Source: an uncultured Lachnospiraceae bacterium | GTDB taxonomy: Bacteria; Bacillota; Clostridia; Lachnospirales; Lachnospiraceae | Assembly (NCBI GenBank): GCA_946407725.1 | Contig: CAMJPM010000006.1 | Coordinates: 1 to 64,000 of the forward strand | DNA length: 64,000 nt | Direction: 5' to 3' | Made by a program: the position numbers and the translations under genes | In this document: piece by piece, positions 25,643-33,876 of the stretch | Numbering within the stretch: the first letter of the stretch is position 1 | How the letters are laid out: the number at the start of each line of letters is the position of its first letter | The notes under the pieces: model-generated | Seen by the model: the letters and a program-made list of their open reading frames with translations, nothing else | What the model was told of the DNA's origin: nothing | Database searches by the model: none

Positions 25643-27235
25643 ATGAGTAAAGAACTTATTGAAAGCGGACAGACTGCCTTAGGAATCGAGTTCGGCTCCA
25701 CAAATATCAAAGCGGTGCTGACAGATTACAAGGGAAATGTGCTGGCAAAGGGATCCCACAGATGGGAAAACAGCCTTATTGACGGTATCTGGACCTACGG
25801 AATGGATGAGGTTACAGAGGGCATTCAGGACTGTTACAAAAAGATGGTTTCCGATATCAAAGAGAAGTATGGCGTTGCAAAGGTTACAAAGTACGGCGCC
25901 ATCGGTATCAGCGCAATGATGCACGGTATCATCGCCCTGGATAAGGACGGGAAGCTCCTTTCTCCATTCCAGACCTGGAGAAACTCCAATACACAGGCAG
26001 CAGCAGACAAGCTTACAGAGCTTTTTGATTTCAATATACCTTTAAGATGGACTATTTCCCATCTCTATCAGTTTGTTCTGGATGATGAGCCCTTCGTAAA
26101 GGACATCGACTTCTGTACAACTCTTGACTCCTATGCCAACTGGGTTATGACAGGAGAGAAGAACACCGGTGTGGGCGATGCTTCGGGTATCTTCCCCATT
26201 GATTCCTCCACAAATGATTATGACCAGGGAATGATGGATAAATTCGATGCGCTTATTGCGGATAAGGGATATCCCTGGAAGACAAAGGATATACTTCCCA
26301 AGGTTCTCGTGGCCGGGGAAAAGGCCGGAACCCTTACGGAAGAGGGCGCAAAGTGGCTGGATCCCAGCGGGGATCTGGAAGCAGGCATTCCCATTGCTCC
26401 TTCAGAGGGTGATGCGGGCACAGGAATGGTTGCCACAAATGCGGTAGGACCCAGAACAGGAAATGTTTCCGCAGGAACCTCCACCTTTGCAATGCTGGTA
26501 ATGGAGAAGCCCCTCTCAAAGGTTTACAGGGAGATTGACATGGTTACCACTCCCACCGGACTTCCCGTTGCCATGAGCCACGCAAACAACGGAACCACAC
26601 ACATCAATGCATGGGTTAACATCTTTAAGGAATTTTGCGAAAAGGCCGGCGTTGATGTGGATGAAAACAGGATATTCGAGACCCTGTTCTTTGAATCCTT
26701 AAACGGAGACAAGGACTGCGGCGGAGTTCTTTCCTACGGTTATTATTCGGGAGAAGGCGTTACTCACTTGAATGAGGGACGTCCTGTTCTCGCCTATATG
26801 CCTGACAGTGTTTTCTCACTTGCAAATTTCATGAGGTCCCATATCTATACAGCCTTCGGCGCAGTTAAGATCGGTATGGACATCCTTATAAAGGAAGAGC
26901 ACGCAGCCATCGACCGTATCACCGGACACGGCGGGCTCTTTATACAGAAGGGCGTTGCCCAGAAATATCTTGCGGCAGCTCTTGACGCTCCCGTTACCTG
27001 CATGGATACAGCAGGCGAGGGCGGCCCCTGGGGAATGGCCATCCTTGCAGCTTTCCTTGTGAACGGCAACGGACAGAAGCTGGAGGACTACCTGGATAAG
27101 GAGATCTTCGCCAGCCTCACAGGCTCCACCATAGAGCCCGATAAGGCAGAGGTTGAGGGATACGAGAAGTTCATCGACAACTACAAGAAAGCCATAACCG
27201 TAGAAAAGGCCGCGATTGAGAGCATGACGTGGTAA
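25643..27235 (+). CDS. FGGY-family carbohydrate kinase (pentulose kinase-like)
   Basis: The 530-residue cytosolic kinase has the FGGY fold: phosphate-1 loop GIEFGSTNIKAV near the N-terminus, a sugar-binding core with GISAMMHGI and TWRNSNTQ, and the C-terminal ATPase segment with GHGGLFIQKGVAQKYLAAAL. Such proteins next to araR are variously called xylulokinase or ribulokinase; the sugar cannot be fixed here, though an L-arabinose-derived ribulose is the best guess. AAGGAAAGG precedes the ATG, and the gene is 54 bases behind araR. No araA or araD is found in the window. Confidence 0.87.
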   Translation: MSKELIESGQTALGIEFGSTNIKAVLTDYKGNVLAKGSHRWENSLIDGIWTYGMDEVTEGIQDCYKKMVSDIKEKYGVAKVTKYGAIGISAMMHGIIALDKDGKLLSPFQTWRNSNTQAAADKLTELFDFNIPLRWTISHLYQFVLDDEPFVKDIDFCTTLDSYANWVMTGEKNTGVGDASGIFPIDSSTNDYDQGMMDKFDALIADKGYPWKTKDILPKVLVAGEKAGTLTEEGAKWLDPSGDLEAGIPIAPSEGDAGTGMVATNAVGPRTGNVSAGTSTFAMLVMEKPLSKVYREIDMVTTPTGLPVAMSHANNGTTHINAWVNIFKEFCEKAGVDVDENRIFETLFFESLNGDKDCGGVLSYGYYSGEGVTHLNEGRPVLAYMPDSVFSLANFMRSHIYTAFGAVKIGMDILIKEEHAAIDRITGHGGLFIQKGVAQKYLAAALDAPVTCMDTAGEGGPWGMAILAAFLVNGNGQKLEDYLDKEIFASLTGSTIEPDKAEVEGYEKFIDNYKKAITVEKAAIESMTW

Positions 27236-27412
27236 AATGTTCACGAAATATTTACGATTTACTTAAGATTTGTTCATAAGTATTGAAAAAATGTGAACAC
27301 TGTATTATTATTAAGGAGCATCGCGCGGAAAACCGCGTTTTGCGATAAATTAACCAGATCCGGAAGGATCAAGAATACCCCGTCAGGGGAAACAAAAAAG
27401 GGAGGAATTAAA
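27236..27412 (+). promoter_or_regulatory. Promoter and leader of the sugar transporter operon
   Basis: TTGAAA (27283-27288), a 17-base spacer and TATTAT (27306-27311) are a plausible promoter. An inverted pair ATGTTCAC (27237-27244) and GTGAACA (27292-27298) flanks the -35 region and could be an operator. In the leader, CGCGG-AAAA-CCGCG (27324-27337) followed by TTTT may attenuate. GGAGG precedes the start at 27413. Confidence 0.5.
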
Positions 27413-28651
27413 ATGAAACGTAAGATTTTAAGTGTACTCTTAACAGCAGCTTTCGTAGCAGCTACAATCGCAGGCTGCGGCGGTGCAGCACAGCAGGCAG
27501 CTGACACAACCCAGCAGGCAGCTGACACAGCAGCAGCTGCAGCAGATACCGCAGCAGATACTGCAGCAGATACTGCAGCAGATACTGCAGCAGCAGCTGA
27601 AGAGAAGGTTGAGGAAGCAGCCGACACAGCAGCTGACACAGCTGAGGCAGCAGCAGATGCAGTTGAAGAGGCAGCAGAGGAAGTTCAGGAAGCAGCAGCA
27701 GATGCAGGCGCTTCAGGCGAGACCATCAATGTAGGTTTTGCACAGGTTGGACATGAGTCTGACTGGAGAACAGCTTCCACAAAGTCAGCTCAGGATGTAT
27801 TCTCAGCAGCTAACGGCTACAACTTAAGCTTCGTAGACTGCGACAACGATTCAGCGGCACAGCTTGAGGCAGTTCGTGGTTTCATCGAGCAGGGCGTTGA
27901 CTACATCATCATCGACCCCATCGTTTCCACAGGCTGGGACACAGTTCTTACAGAGTGCGATGAAGCAGGTATCCCTGTAATCGTTATCGACAGAACTATC
28001 GACGACTCCGACAAGTATGTTTCATGGGTAGGCTCTGACTTCCTTACAGAAGGAAAGGCAGCAGGCGAATGGCTCAAGGCTTATGCTGACAAGCAGGGCA
28101 TCAAGGAAATTAACGCTCTTATCATCCAGGGAACAACCGGTTCTTCAGCTCAGATCGGACGTACCGACGGATTTAAGGAGATCGCTGACAGAGAAGGATG
28201 GACAATCCTTGATATGCAGACCGGTGACTTCACAGAAGAAGGCGGCCAGCAGGTTATGGAATCATACTGCAAGTCTTATGCAGGCAAGTTCAACGTAGTA
28301 GTTTGCGAGAACGATAACGAAGCATTCGGTGCTATGACAGCTATGGACAACGCAGGCGTTAAGTATGGCCCCGGAAATGATGTAGTTCTCATCTCCTATG
28401 ATGCTTGTACAGCAGGTCTTAAGGAAGTTCAGGCCGGCAAGATCACTGCAGACTTCGAGTGTAACCCTCTTGCAGCTCCTACAGTTGAGGGAGTTATCAA
28501 GACCCTTCAGTCAGGCGGAACACCTGAGAAGCAGATCCTCGTTCCCGATAACTGGTATGCTCTTAAGGATCAGATCGTTGACTTCTCAGTTGACGGCAAG
28601 GCTATGAGCATGATCGAAGTAACCGACGAGGTTATCGAAGCTCAGTATTAA
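27413..28651 (+). CDS. Sugar-binding lipoprotein of an ABC transporter (YtfQ-like)
   Basis: The 412-residue protein has a lipoprotein signal (MKRKILSVLL..., lipobox IAGC, Cys about 22), then an unusual Ala/Asp/Thr/Glu-rich linker to about residue 100, then a periplasmic-binding-protein domain (type 1). The start VGFAQVGHESDWRTASTKS and the motif IDPIVSTGWDTVL closely resemble YtfQ, the galactofuranose-binding protein. The genes behind it match the YtfR-YtfT-YjfF order. With AraR upstream, an arabinofuranose or other furanose ligand is plausible. The start at 27413 has GGAGG; an upstream in-frame ATG at 27293 is in the promoter. Confidence 0.9.
   Translation: MKRKILSVLLTAAFVAATIAGCGGAAQQAADTTQQAADTAAAAADTAADTAADTAADTAAAAEEKVEEAADTAADTAEAAADAVEEAAEEVQEAAADAGASGETINVGFAQVGHESDWRTASTKSAQDVFSAANGYNLSFVDCDNDSAAQLEAVRGFIEQGVDYIIIDPIVSTGWDTVLTECDEAGIPVIVIDRTIDDSDKYVSWVGSDFLTEGKAAGEWLKAYADKQGIKEINALIIQGTTGSSAQIGRTDGFKEIADREGWTILDMQTGDFTEEGGQQVMESYCKSYAGKFNVVVCENDNEAFGAMTAMDNAGVKYGPGNDVVLISYDACTAGLKEVQAGKITADFECNPLAAPTVEGVIKTLQSGGTPEKQILVPDNWYALKDQIVDFSVDGKAMSMIEVTDEVIEAQY
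27480..27700 (+). repeat. Degenerate Ala-Asp-Thr coding repeat in the lipoprotein linker
   Basis: Repeated GCAGCAGATACT-like units encode runs of Ala-Ala-Asp-Thr followed by Ala/Glu-rich copies. The resulting segment is acidic, probably flexible or helical, and tethers the binding domain away from the lipid anchor. Confidence 0.75.
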
Positions 28652-28671
28652 GATTTATTCTTAAAACCAAG

Positions 28672-28703
28672 GGGAGCCCCGGTAAAACAGGGCTCCCTTT
28701 TTT
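28672..28703 (+). terminator. Internal terminator after the binding protein gene
   Basis: GGGAGCCC (28672-28679) and GGGCTCCC (28690-28697) are followed by six T. Placed between the binding protein and the ATPase gene, it would let the binding protein be made in excess of the membrane subunits. Confidence 0.85.
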
Positions 28704-28763
28704 AGAAATAACAGTTGCTATCCAATGCAGTCAGTGCGTTTAAGGAGAAAGGAGACGGTGCAG

Positions 28764-30275
28764 ATGGAAGACAATATTGTGTTGACAGCCCGCGGTATTA
28801 ACATGACCTTTCCGGGGGTGAAAGCACTGGAAAACGTCGACTTCACTCTGAGAAGGGGAGAGATCCATGCCCTAATGGGAGAGAACGGCGCCGGTAAATC
28901 CACATTGATCAAGTGTCTTACCGGTATTAATGATTTTGAGAGCGGTGAAATACATATTGAGGGAGTAGAGGGGCCGGTAAAGAACCACTCTACCAGAGAT
29001 GCCCAGAATGTAGGTATTTCCACGGTTTACCAGGAAGTAAACCTGTGTCCCAATCTTTCGGTTGCGGAAAACTTATTTATAGGACGGGAACCTCTTACAG
29101 CTATTAAGACGGTTGACCGCAATTCTTATAACAAGAGATCCCAGAAGATAATGGATGATCTTGGGATCAGCGTTGATGTAACACAGAATCTTGAAAATTA
29201 TTCCCTTGCGATACAGCAGATGGTTGCTATTGCAAGGGCTGTAGATATGGAATGTAAGGTTCTTATCCTTGACGAGCCCACATCCTCGCTGGATGACGAA
29301 GAGGTTGAAAAGCTCTTCAGGCTTATGAGAATGCTCAGGGATAAGGGCGTTGGAATTATATTCGTTACCCATTTCCTGGAGCAGGTTTACGAGGTATGCG
29401 ACCGTATTACCGTACTCCGGAACGGAACACTGGTGGGTGAATATCCCATAGCTGACCTGCCCAGGGTTAAGCTGGTGGCAGCGATGATGGGTAAGGATCT
29501 GGACGATCTGGCTTCCATCAAGGGAGAGACAAAGGATCTGTCCCATGCTCCGCTGGAGATCTCCGCAAGGGGACTGGCACATACCGGAACGGTTAAGCCC
29601 TTCGACCTGGATATACATAAGGGTGAGGTCATCGGTATCGGAGGACTTCTGGGATCCGGAAGAAGCGAGCTTGCACGCTCTATCTACGGAGCTGACAAGG
29701 CAAATGTAGGCACGCTTAAGGTAAAGGATCAGGAGGTTCAGATCCACCAGCCCATAGATGCAATGAACTTAGGAATGGGCATGCTTCCCGATGACAGAAA
29801 GGCCGAGGGTATCATAGCCGATCTTACAGTCAGGGAGAATATAATCCTTGCACTCCAGGCAAAGACAGGAACCTTCAAAAAGCTGTCCCGCCAGAAGCAG
29901 AATGAGATAGCAGACAGATACATAGATCTTCTCTCCATTAAGACACCTACCGCGGAAACACTGGTAAAACAGCTTTCCGGAGGTAACCAGCAGAAGTGCA
30001 TACTGGCCCGCTGGCTTGCCACAGATCCTGATTTCCTTATATTGGATGAGCCCACAAGAGGTATCGACATAGGAACAAAGACCGAGATCCAGAAGCTGAT
30101 CCTCGAGCTTGCGGAACAGGGCAAGAGCATACTCTTCATCTCCTCCGAGATCATGGAAATGGTACGTACCTGCAACCGTATGGTCATTATGAGAGACGGT
30201 GAAAAAGTGGGTGAAGTAGGAGGAGACATTACGGAACAGAAGGTTATGCACGCAATAGCAGGAGGTGAGTCTTAA
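28764..30275 (+). CDS. Sugar ABC transporter ATPase with two nucleotide-binding domains (YtfR/MglA type)
   Basis: The 503-residue protein carries two ABC domains. The first has a full Walker A (GENGAGKST), Q-loop and Walker B (VLILDEPTSSLD). The second has the degenerate Walker A (GGLLGSGRSEL) typical of MglA/RbsA-like proteins, the signature LSGGNQQK and Walker B FLILDEPTRGID. It energises import by the two permeases that follow. The start at 28764 has GGAGA 8 bases upstream; an in-frame ATG 39 bases earlier lacks one. Its stop is directly followed by the first permease ATG. Confidence 0.95.
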   Translation: MEDNIVLTARGINMTFPGVKALENVDFTLRRGEIHALMGENGAGKSTLIKCLTGINDFESGEIHIEGVEGPVKNHSTRDAQNVGISTVYQEVNLCPNLSVAENLFIGREPLTAIKTVDRNSYNKRSQKIMDDLGISVDVTQNLENYSLAIQQMVAIARAVDMECKVLILDEPTSSLDDEEVEKLFRLMRMLRDKGVGIIFVTHFLEQVYEVCDRITVLRNGTLVGEYPIADLPRVKLVAAMMGKDLDDLASIKGETKDLSHAPLEISARGLAHTGTVKPFDLDIHKGEVIGIGGLLGSGRSELARSIYGADKANVGTLKVKDQEVQIHQPIDAMNLGMGMLPDDRKAEGIIADLTVRENIILALQAKTGTFKKLSRQKQNEIADRYIDLLSIKTPTAETLVKQLSGGNQQKCILARWLATDPDFLILDEPTRGIDIGTKTEIQKLILELAEQGKSILFISSEIMEMVRTCNRMVIMRDGEKVGEVGGDITEQKVMHAIAGGES

Positions 30276-31376
30276 ATGAATTCAAACGGAAATCAGCTTT
30301 GGAAAAAGATAAAAGCCTGGCCTCTTCTTTTGCCGGTGGTGGCATTGTTACTGGTAATGGCGGTCAATATCTTTCATGATCTCATGCAGGGATCAAATCC
30401 GCTGTCATTCTTTACGATCACGCTTAACCAGACCACATCCGGCGGAACCATCCTCTACGGCCGTATCATAGATATCTTAAACCGCGGCAGTGAGGTGGCG
30501 ATCCTGGCATTGGGAATGACCCTTGTGGTTTCATCTTCTGCAGGAACAGATATTTCGGTAGGCTCCGTAATGAGCCTTTCAGCCAGCTTCTGCTGTATGC
30601 TCCTTGCGGGCTATGGCGTTGCAAATACTTCGGAACTGGCGGTTCCCCTGATCGTGGGAGTTCTGGCGGCCTTTGCCATGGGAACCCTCTGCGGGGCCTT
30701 TAACGGAACCCTGGTGGCATATTTCGGGATACAGCCCATGGTGGCGACGCTGATACTGTTCTCGGCGGCAAGAGCCATAGGACTTCTTCTGTGCAACAAC
30801 CTTATAGTTTATGTACGTAACAGCTCCTTCGGTGCTTTCGGAGCATTTACGGGTCCTGTTCCCACACCCATTTTAATTGCGGCAATCTGCATCGCCCTGG
30901 TGGCTCTTGTTCTCAGGAATACCTCTCTTGGCATGTATATTCAGTCAGTTGGTATAAATGCCAAGGCAAGCCGTATAGCAGGACTTAATTCCAAAAAGAT
31001 AATCTTTTTAACCTATGTTATCTGCGGTTTCTTTGCCGGTGTTGCGGGACTTGTGAATTCATCCAGAATAACCAGCGCAGACTCAAATAACATCGGTCTT
31101 TACTATGAAATGGATGCCATTCTGGCGGTTGCTCTCGGAGGAAACTCTCTGGGCGGCGGTAAGTTCAATCTGGCAGGTTCCATAATAGGAGCCTATACCA
31201 TACAGGCCATAACCACCACCCTCTATGCTCTGGGTGTTTCCACTGACCAGGCTCCTGTGTATAAGGCTATCATCGTTATTATCATAGTTGCCATTCAGTC
31301 AGCACCGTTAAAGGCATATTTCAGAAAGCGTTCAAACATTAAAAAGACAGGTACAAAGGAGGCGGCAAGGGCATGA
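30276..31376 (+). CDS. Sugar ABC transporter permease 1 (YtfT-like)
   Basis: The 366-residue membrane protein of the BPD_transp_2 family has about nine or ten hydrophobic segments and the motif TDISVGSVMSLSA, the conserved GIDISVG-type signature of this permease group. A further motif, GGGKFNLAGSIIGA, lies near the C-terminus. It forms the membrane channel with the next gene product. The start immediately follows the ATPase stop and the end overlaps the second permease by 4 bases, implying translational coupling. Confidence 0.93.
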   Translation: MNSNGNQLWKKIKAWPLLLPVVALLLVMAVNIFHDLMQGSNPLSFFTITLNQTTSGGTILYGRIIDILNRGSEVAILALGMTLVVSSSAGTDISVGSVMSLSASFCCMLLAGYGVANTSELAVPLIVGVLAAFAMGTLCGAFNGTLVAYFGIQPMVATLILFSAARAIGLLLCNNLIVYVRNSSFGAFGAFTGPVPTPILIAAICIALVALVLRNTSLGMYIQSVGINAKASRIAGLNSKKIIFLTYVICGFFAGVAGLVNSSRITSADSNNIGLYYEMDAILAVALGGNSLGGGKFNLAGSIIGAYTIQAITTTLYALGVSTDQAPVYKAIIVIIIVAIQSAPLKAYFRKRSNIKKTGTKEAARA

Positions 31377-32395
31377 ATAAATTTAAATCAATGAATTCCA
31401 ACACTATGTTGCTGCTGATAACTGTGGCCCTGTTCATAGTGATGTACGCAGGAGGCTGTATCGCCTATGGTTCAAAAGGCTTTACCCATCTGCAGACCTT
31501 CCTCAATATTCTGATAACCAACTCCGGTCTTATCTGCGTGGCTTGCGGACTTACGGTAGTAATGCTCACGGCAGGCATCGACATTTCGGTTGGTTCACTG
31601 GTGGCAATGGACTGTATGATGCTGGCAGTAGGTATGAAAAGCGGCATAGGTGCTGTTCAGATGTGCCTTCTGGTTCTTCTTGTGGGAGTTGTCTTCGGAA
31701 TGGTGCAGGGCTTCTTAATAGGATATCTGGAGATACAGCCTTTCATAGTTACAATGGCGGGAATGTTCTTCGGACGTGGAATGACGGCTGTTATTTGCAC
31801 AGATCAGGTTTCCATTACCCAGGATATCAACGCGGCCTTTTATTCATGGGCAAATGCGAAGGTTGTTCTGCCCTTCGGCGGATATGTAAATAACAAGGGA
31901 AAGTACATGGCTCCCTTTGTCAGGGTTGAGGTTATCATTGCACTTATAGTTCTCATTCTTATATTCCTGATGCTTCGCTATACCAGGTTCGGCCGTGCGC
32001 TCTATGCCATTGGCGGCAGCGAGCAGTCGGCAGCCATGATGGGACTTAATGTTAAGCAGACAAAGATGAAGGCCTATATGCTTTCATCGGTGCTCACCTC
32101 AATCGGAGGCATCTGTTACTGCCTGAATACCATGGCAGGATCGGTTCAGCAGGCTACGGGACTTGAAATGGATGCCATTTCCTCAGCGGTTATCGGAGGA
32201 ACCCTTCTTACCGGAGGTGTCGGAAATGTATTGGGAACCTTCGTGGGCGTGCTTATAAACGGTACTATTTCATCCATAGTCAAGACTAACGGAAAGCTTG
32301 CAAGCTCCTGGCCCAACATCCTTACAGCTGCACTGCTCTTTGTATTCATCGTTATCCAGAGTCTCTTTGCGGCAATGAGGACAAAGAAGAAATAA
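31373..32395 (+). CDS. Sugar ABC transporter permease 2 (YjfF-like)
   Basis: The 340-residue second permease has about ten hydrophobic segments and the family motif LTAGIDISVGSLVA. Towards the C-terminus it has AISSAVIGGTLLTGGVGNVLGT. Together with 30276-31376 it makes a heterodimeric channel as in YtfT/YjfF of Escherichia coli. ATGA overlap with the preceding gene couples translation, and the operon ends at the terminator just downstream. Confidence 0.93.
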   Translation: MNKFKSMNSNTMLLLITVALFIVMYAGGCIAYGSKGFTHLQTFLNILITNSGLICVACGLTVVMLTAGIDISVGSLVAMDCMMLAVGMKSGIGAVQMCLLVLLVGVVFGMVQGFLIGYLEIQPFIVTMAGMFFGRGMTAVICTDQVSITQDINAAFYSWANAKVVLPFGGYVNNKGKYMAPFVRVEVIIALIVLILIFLMLRYTRFGRALYAIGGSEQSAAMMGLNVKQTKMKAYMLSSVLTSIGGICYCLNTMAGSVQQATGLEMDAISSAVIGGTLLTGGVGNVLGTFVGVLINGTISSIVKTNGKLASSWPNILTAALLFVFIVIQSLFAAMRTKKK

Positions 32396-32449
32396 GACGG
32401 GGCATGCTCAGGACTGTTCTAAACAGTTACAGACAGAAAAACATATTTG

Positions 32450-32482
32450 CGGGAAGCGGGGAGACCTGCTTCCCGTATTTAT
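32450..32482 (+). terminator. Terminator of the sugar transporter operon
   Basis: CGGGAAGC (32450-32457) and GCTTCCCG (32468-32475) form a perfect stem followed by TATTTATTT. Confidence 0.8.
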
Positions 32483-32633
32483 TTGCGCGATAAGCCGCCA
32501 CGCGGCCGCCGTGCTTGCACGAGCGGACATTTGGCGGCTGACGGCCGATCGAGCAGGGGCGGCCTTTCCCCCGCTCGATCATCGAAGGGACACCGAAAGG
32601 AATAATAAAAACCTTGAGCGTAAAACCTTGAGG

Positions 32634-32731
32634 TTGTATTGTTTACGGATTGACTGTATAATAGTTCTTCATAATTCATGACTTAAGGAGCTGTTAAAAA
32701 ATAACTTGTACATTATTTCGCAACAGTTCCT
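32634..32731 (+). promoter_or_regulatory. Promoter and leader hairpin of pheST
   Basis: TTGTAT (32634-32639), a 17-base spacer and TATAAT (32657-32662). The leader folds AGGAGCTGTT (32686-32695) against AACAGTTCCT (32722-32731), with TAA/TTA inner pairs. No T-box motif is seen, so tRNA-controlled antitermination is not supported. Confidence 0.6.
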
Positions 32732-32755
32732 AAATCAATAACAGGAGAGATAAAA

Positions 32756-33778
32756 ATGTTCAGAGAAAGACTGGAAACAATAAGGGCACAGGCCAGAAAA
32801 CAGATCGAAGCGAGTCTGGATCTGGAAAAACTGAATGCAGCAAGGGTTGAGTTCCTGGGAAAAAAGGGTGAGCTCACTGCTGTGCTCAAGGGAATGAAGG
32901 ATGTAAAAGCCGAAGACCGTCCGAAGGTCGGACAGATGGTGAATGAAGCGAGGGAGGAGATCGAGCGCTCCCTTGAAGAAGCAAAACGCAGGCTGGAGAA
33001 AGCGGCCATGGAGGCTGCCCTTGCCTCTGAAACCATAGATGTGACCTTACCTGCAGAGGAAGTGAAAATGGGTCACAGGCACCCTAACCAGATAGCCCTG
33101 GAGGAAATGGAGCGGATCTTTACAGGCCTTGGCTATGAGGTGGTGGAAGGCCCCGAGGTTGAAAAGGATTATTATAATTTTGAAGCCCTGAATATCCCGG
33201 CAGACCATCCCGCAAAGGATGAGCAGGATACCTTCTACATAAACGGTGAGATGCTGCTTAGGACCCAGACCAGCGGTGCCCAGGTACACGAAATGGAAAA
33301 GGGCAGGCTTCCTATCCGGATGATAAGCCCGGGGCGTGTTTACCGTTCAGATGAGGTGGATGCCACCCATTCACCATGTTTCCATCAGGTGGAGGGACTG
33401 TTGATAGATGAAAAGGTGACCTTCTCGGATCTGAAGGGCACCCTTACACAGTTTGCAAAGGAGCTTTTCGGAGAGGATACGAAGGTGAAGTTCAGGCCCC
33501 ATCATTTCCCCTTCACGGAGCCTTCTGCGGAGATGGATGTTTCCTGCTTCAAGTGCGGCGGAAAGGGCTGCCGTTTCTGTAAGGGAGAGGGCTGGATCGA
33601 GATCCTGGGCTGCGGGATGGTACATCCCCATGTGCTGGAAATGAGTGGTATCGATCCCTTAAAGTACAAGGGCTTCGCATTCGGAGTCGGACTTGAGAGA
33701 ATAGCCCTTCTTAAGTATGAAATAGATGACATGCGGCTTATGTATGAAAATGACATAAGATTTTTATCGCAGTTCTGA
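32756..33778 (+). CDS. pheS: Phenylalanyl-tRNA synthetase alpha subunit
   Basis: The 340-residue protein has the N-terminal coiled-coil arm (about 1-90) followed by the class II catalytic domain: GHRHPNQIALEEM, GRVYRSDEVDATHSPCFHQVEG, a Cys-rich insert (CFKCGGKGCRFCKGEGW), GCGMVHPHVLEMSG and the motif-3 stretch FAFGVGLERIALLKY. It charges tRNA-Phe as an alpha2beta2 complex with PheT. CAGGAGAG precedes the ATG. Confidence 0.97.
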   Translation: MFRERLETIRAQARKQIEASLDLEKLNAARVEFLGKKGELTAVLKGMKDVKAEDRPKVGQMVNEAREEIERSLEEAKRRLEKAAMEAALASETIDVTLPAEEVKMGHRHPNQIALEEMERIFTGLGYEVVEGPEVEKDYYNFEALNIPADHPAKDEQDTFYINGEMLLRTQTSGAQVHEMEKGRLPIRMISPGRVYRSDEVDATHSPCFHQVEGLLIDEKVTFSDLKGTLTQFAKELFGEDTKVKFRPHHFPFTEPSAEMDVSCFKCGGKGCRFCKGEGWIEILGCGMVHPHVLEMSGIDPLKYKGFAFGVGLERIALLKYEIDDMRLMYENDIRFLSQF

Positions 33779-33876
33779 TATAGATTAACTGGAACGACCT
33801 GCGTGATAGTACGGGAAATTTAAGGCGTACCGGGAAATCGTGGGTTGATAATGTCTGAAAGGAAATAGTAGATAAA

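Larger units (their letters stand above)
32396..32755. other. Intergenic region with terminator, two large hairpins and the pheS promoter
   Basis: In order: the transporter operon terminator (32450-32482), a hairpin AGCCGCCA/TGGCGGCT (32493-32539), a hairpin GATCGAGC/GCTCGATC with an inner GGGG/CCCC (32547-32580), the pheS promoter and a leader hairpin. No coding sequence is credible. Confidence 0.65.

Noticed and set aside
27274..27639. Minus-strand frame with Ala-Val-Ser repeats
   Set aside because: Antisense of the Ala-Asp-Thr linker of the binding lipoprotein.
32640..32755. T-box riboswitch upstream of pheS
   Set aside because: The conserved T-box AGGGTGGNACCGCG and the following terminator are not found; only a single leader hairpin is seen.
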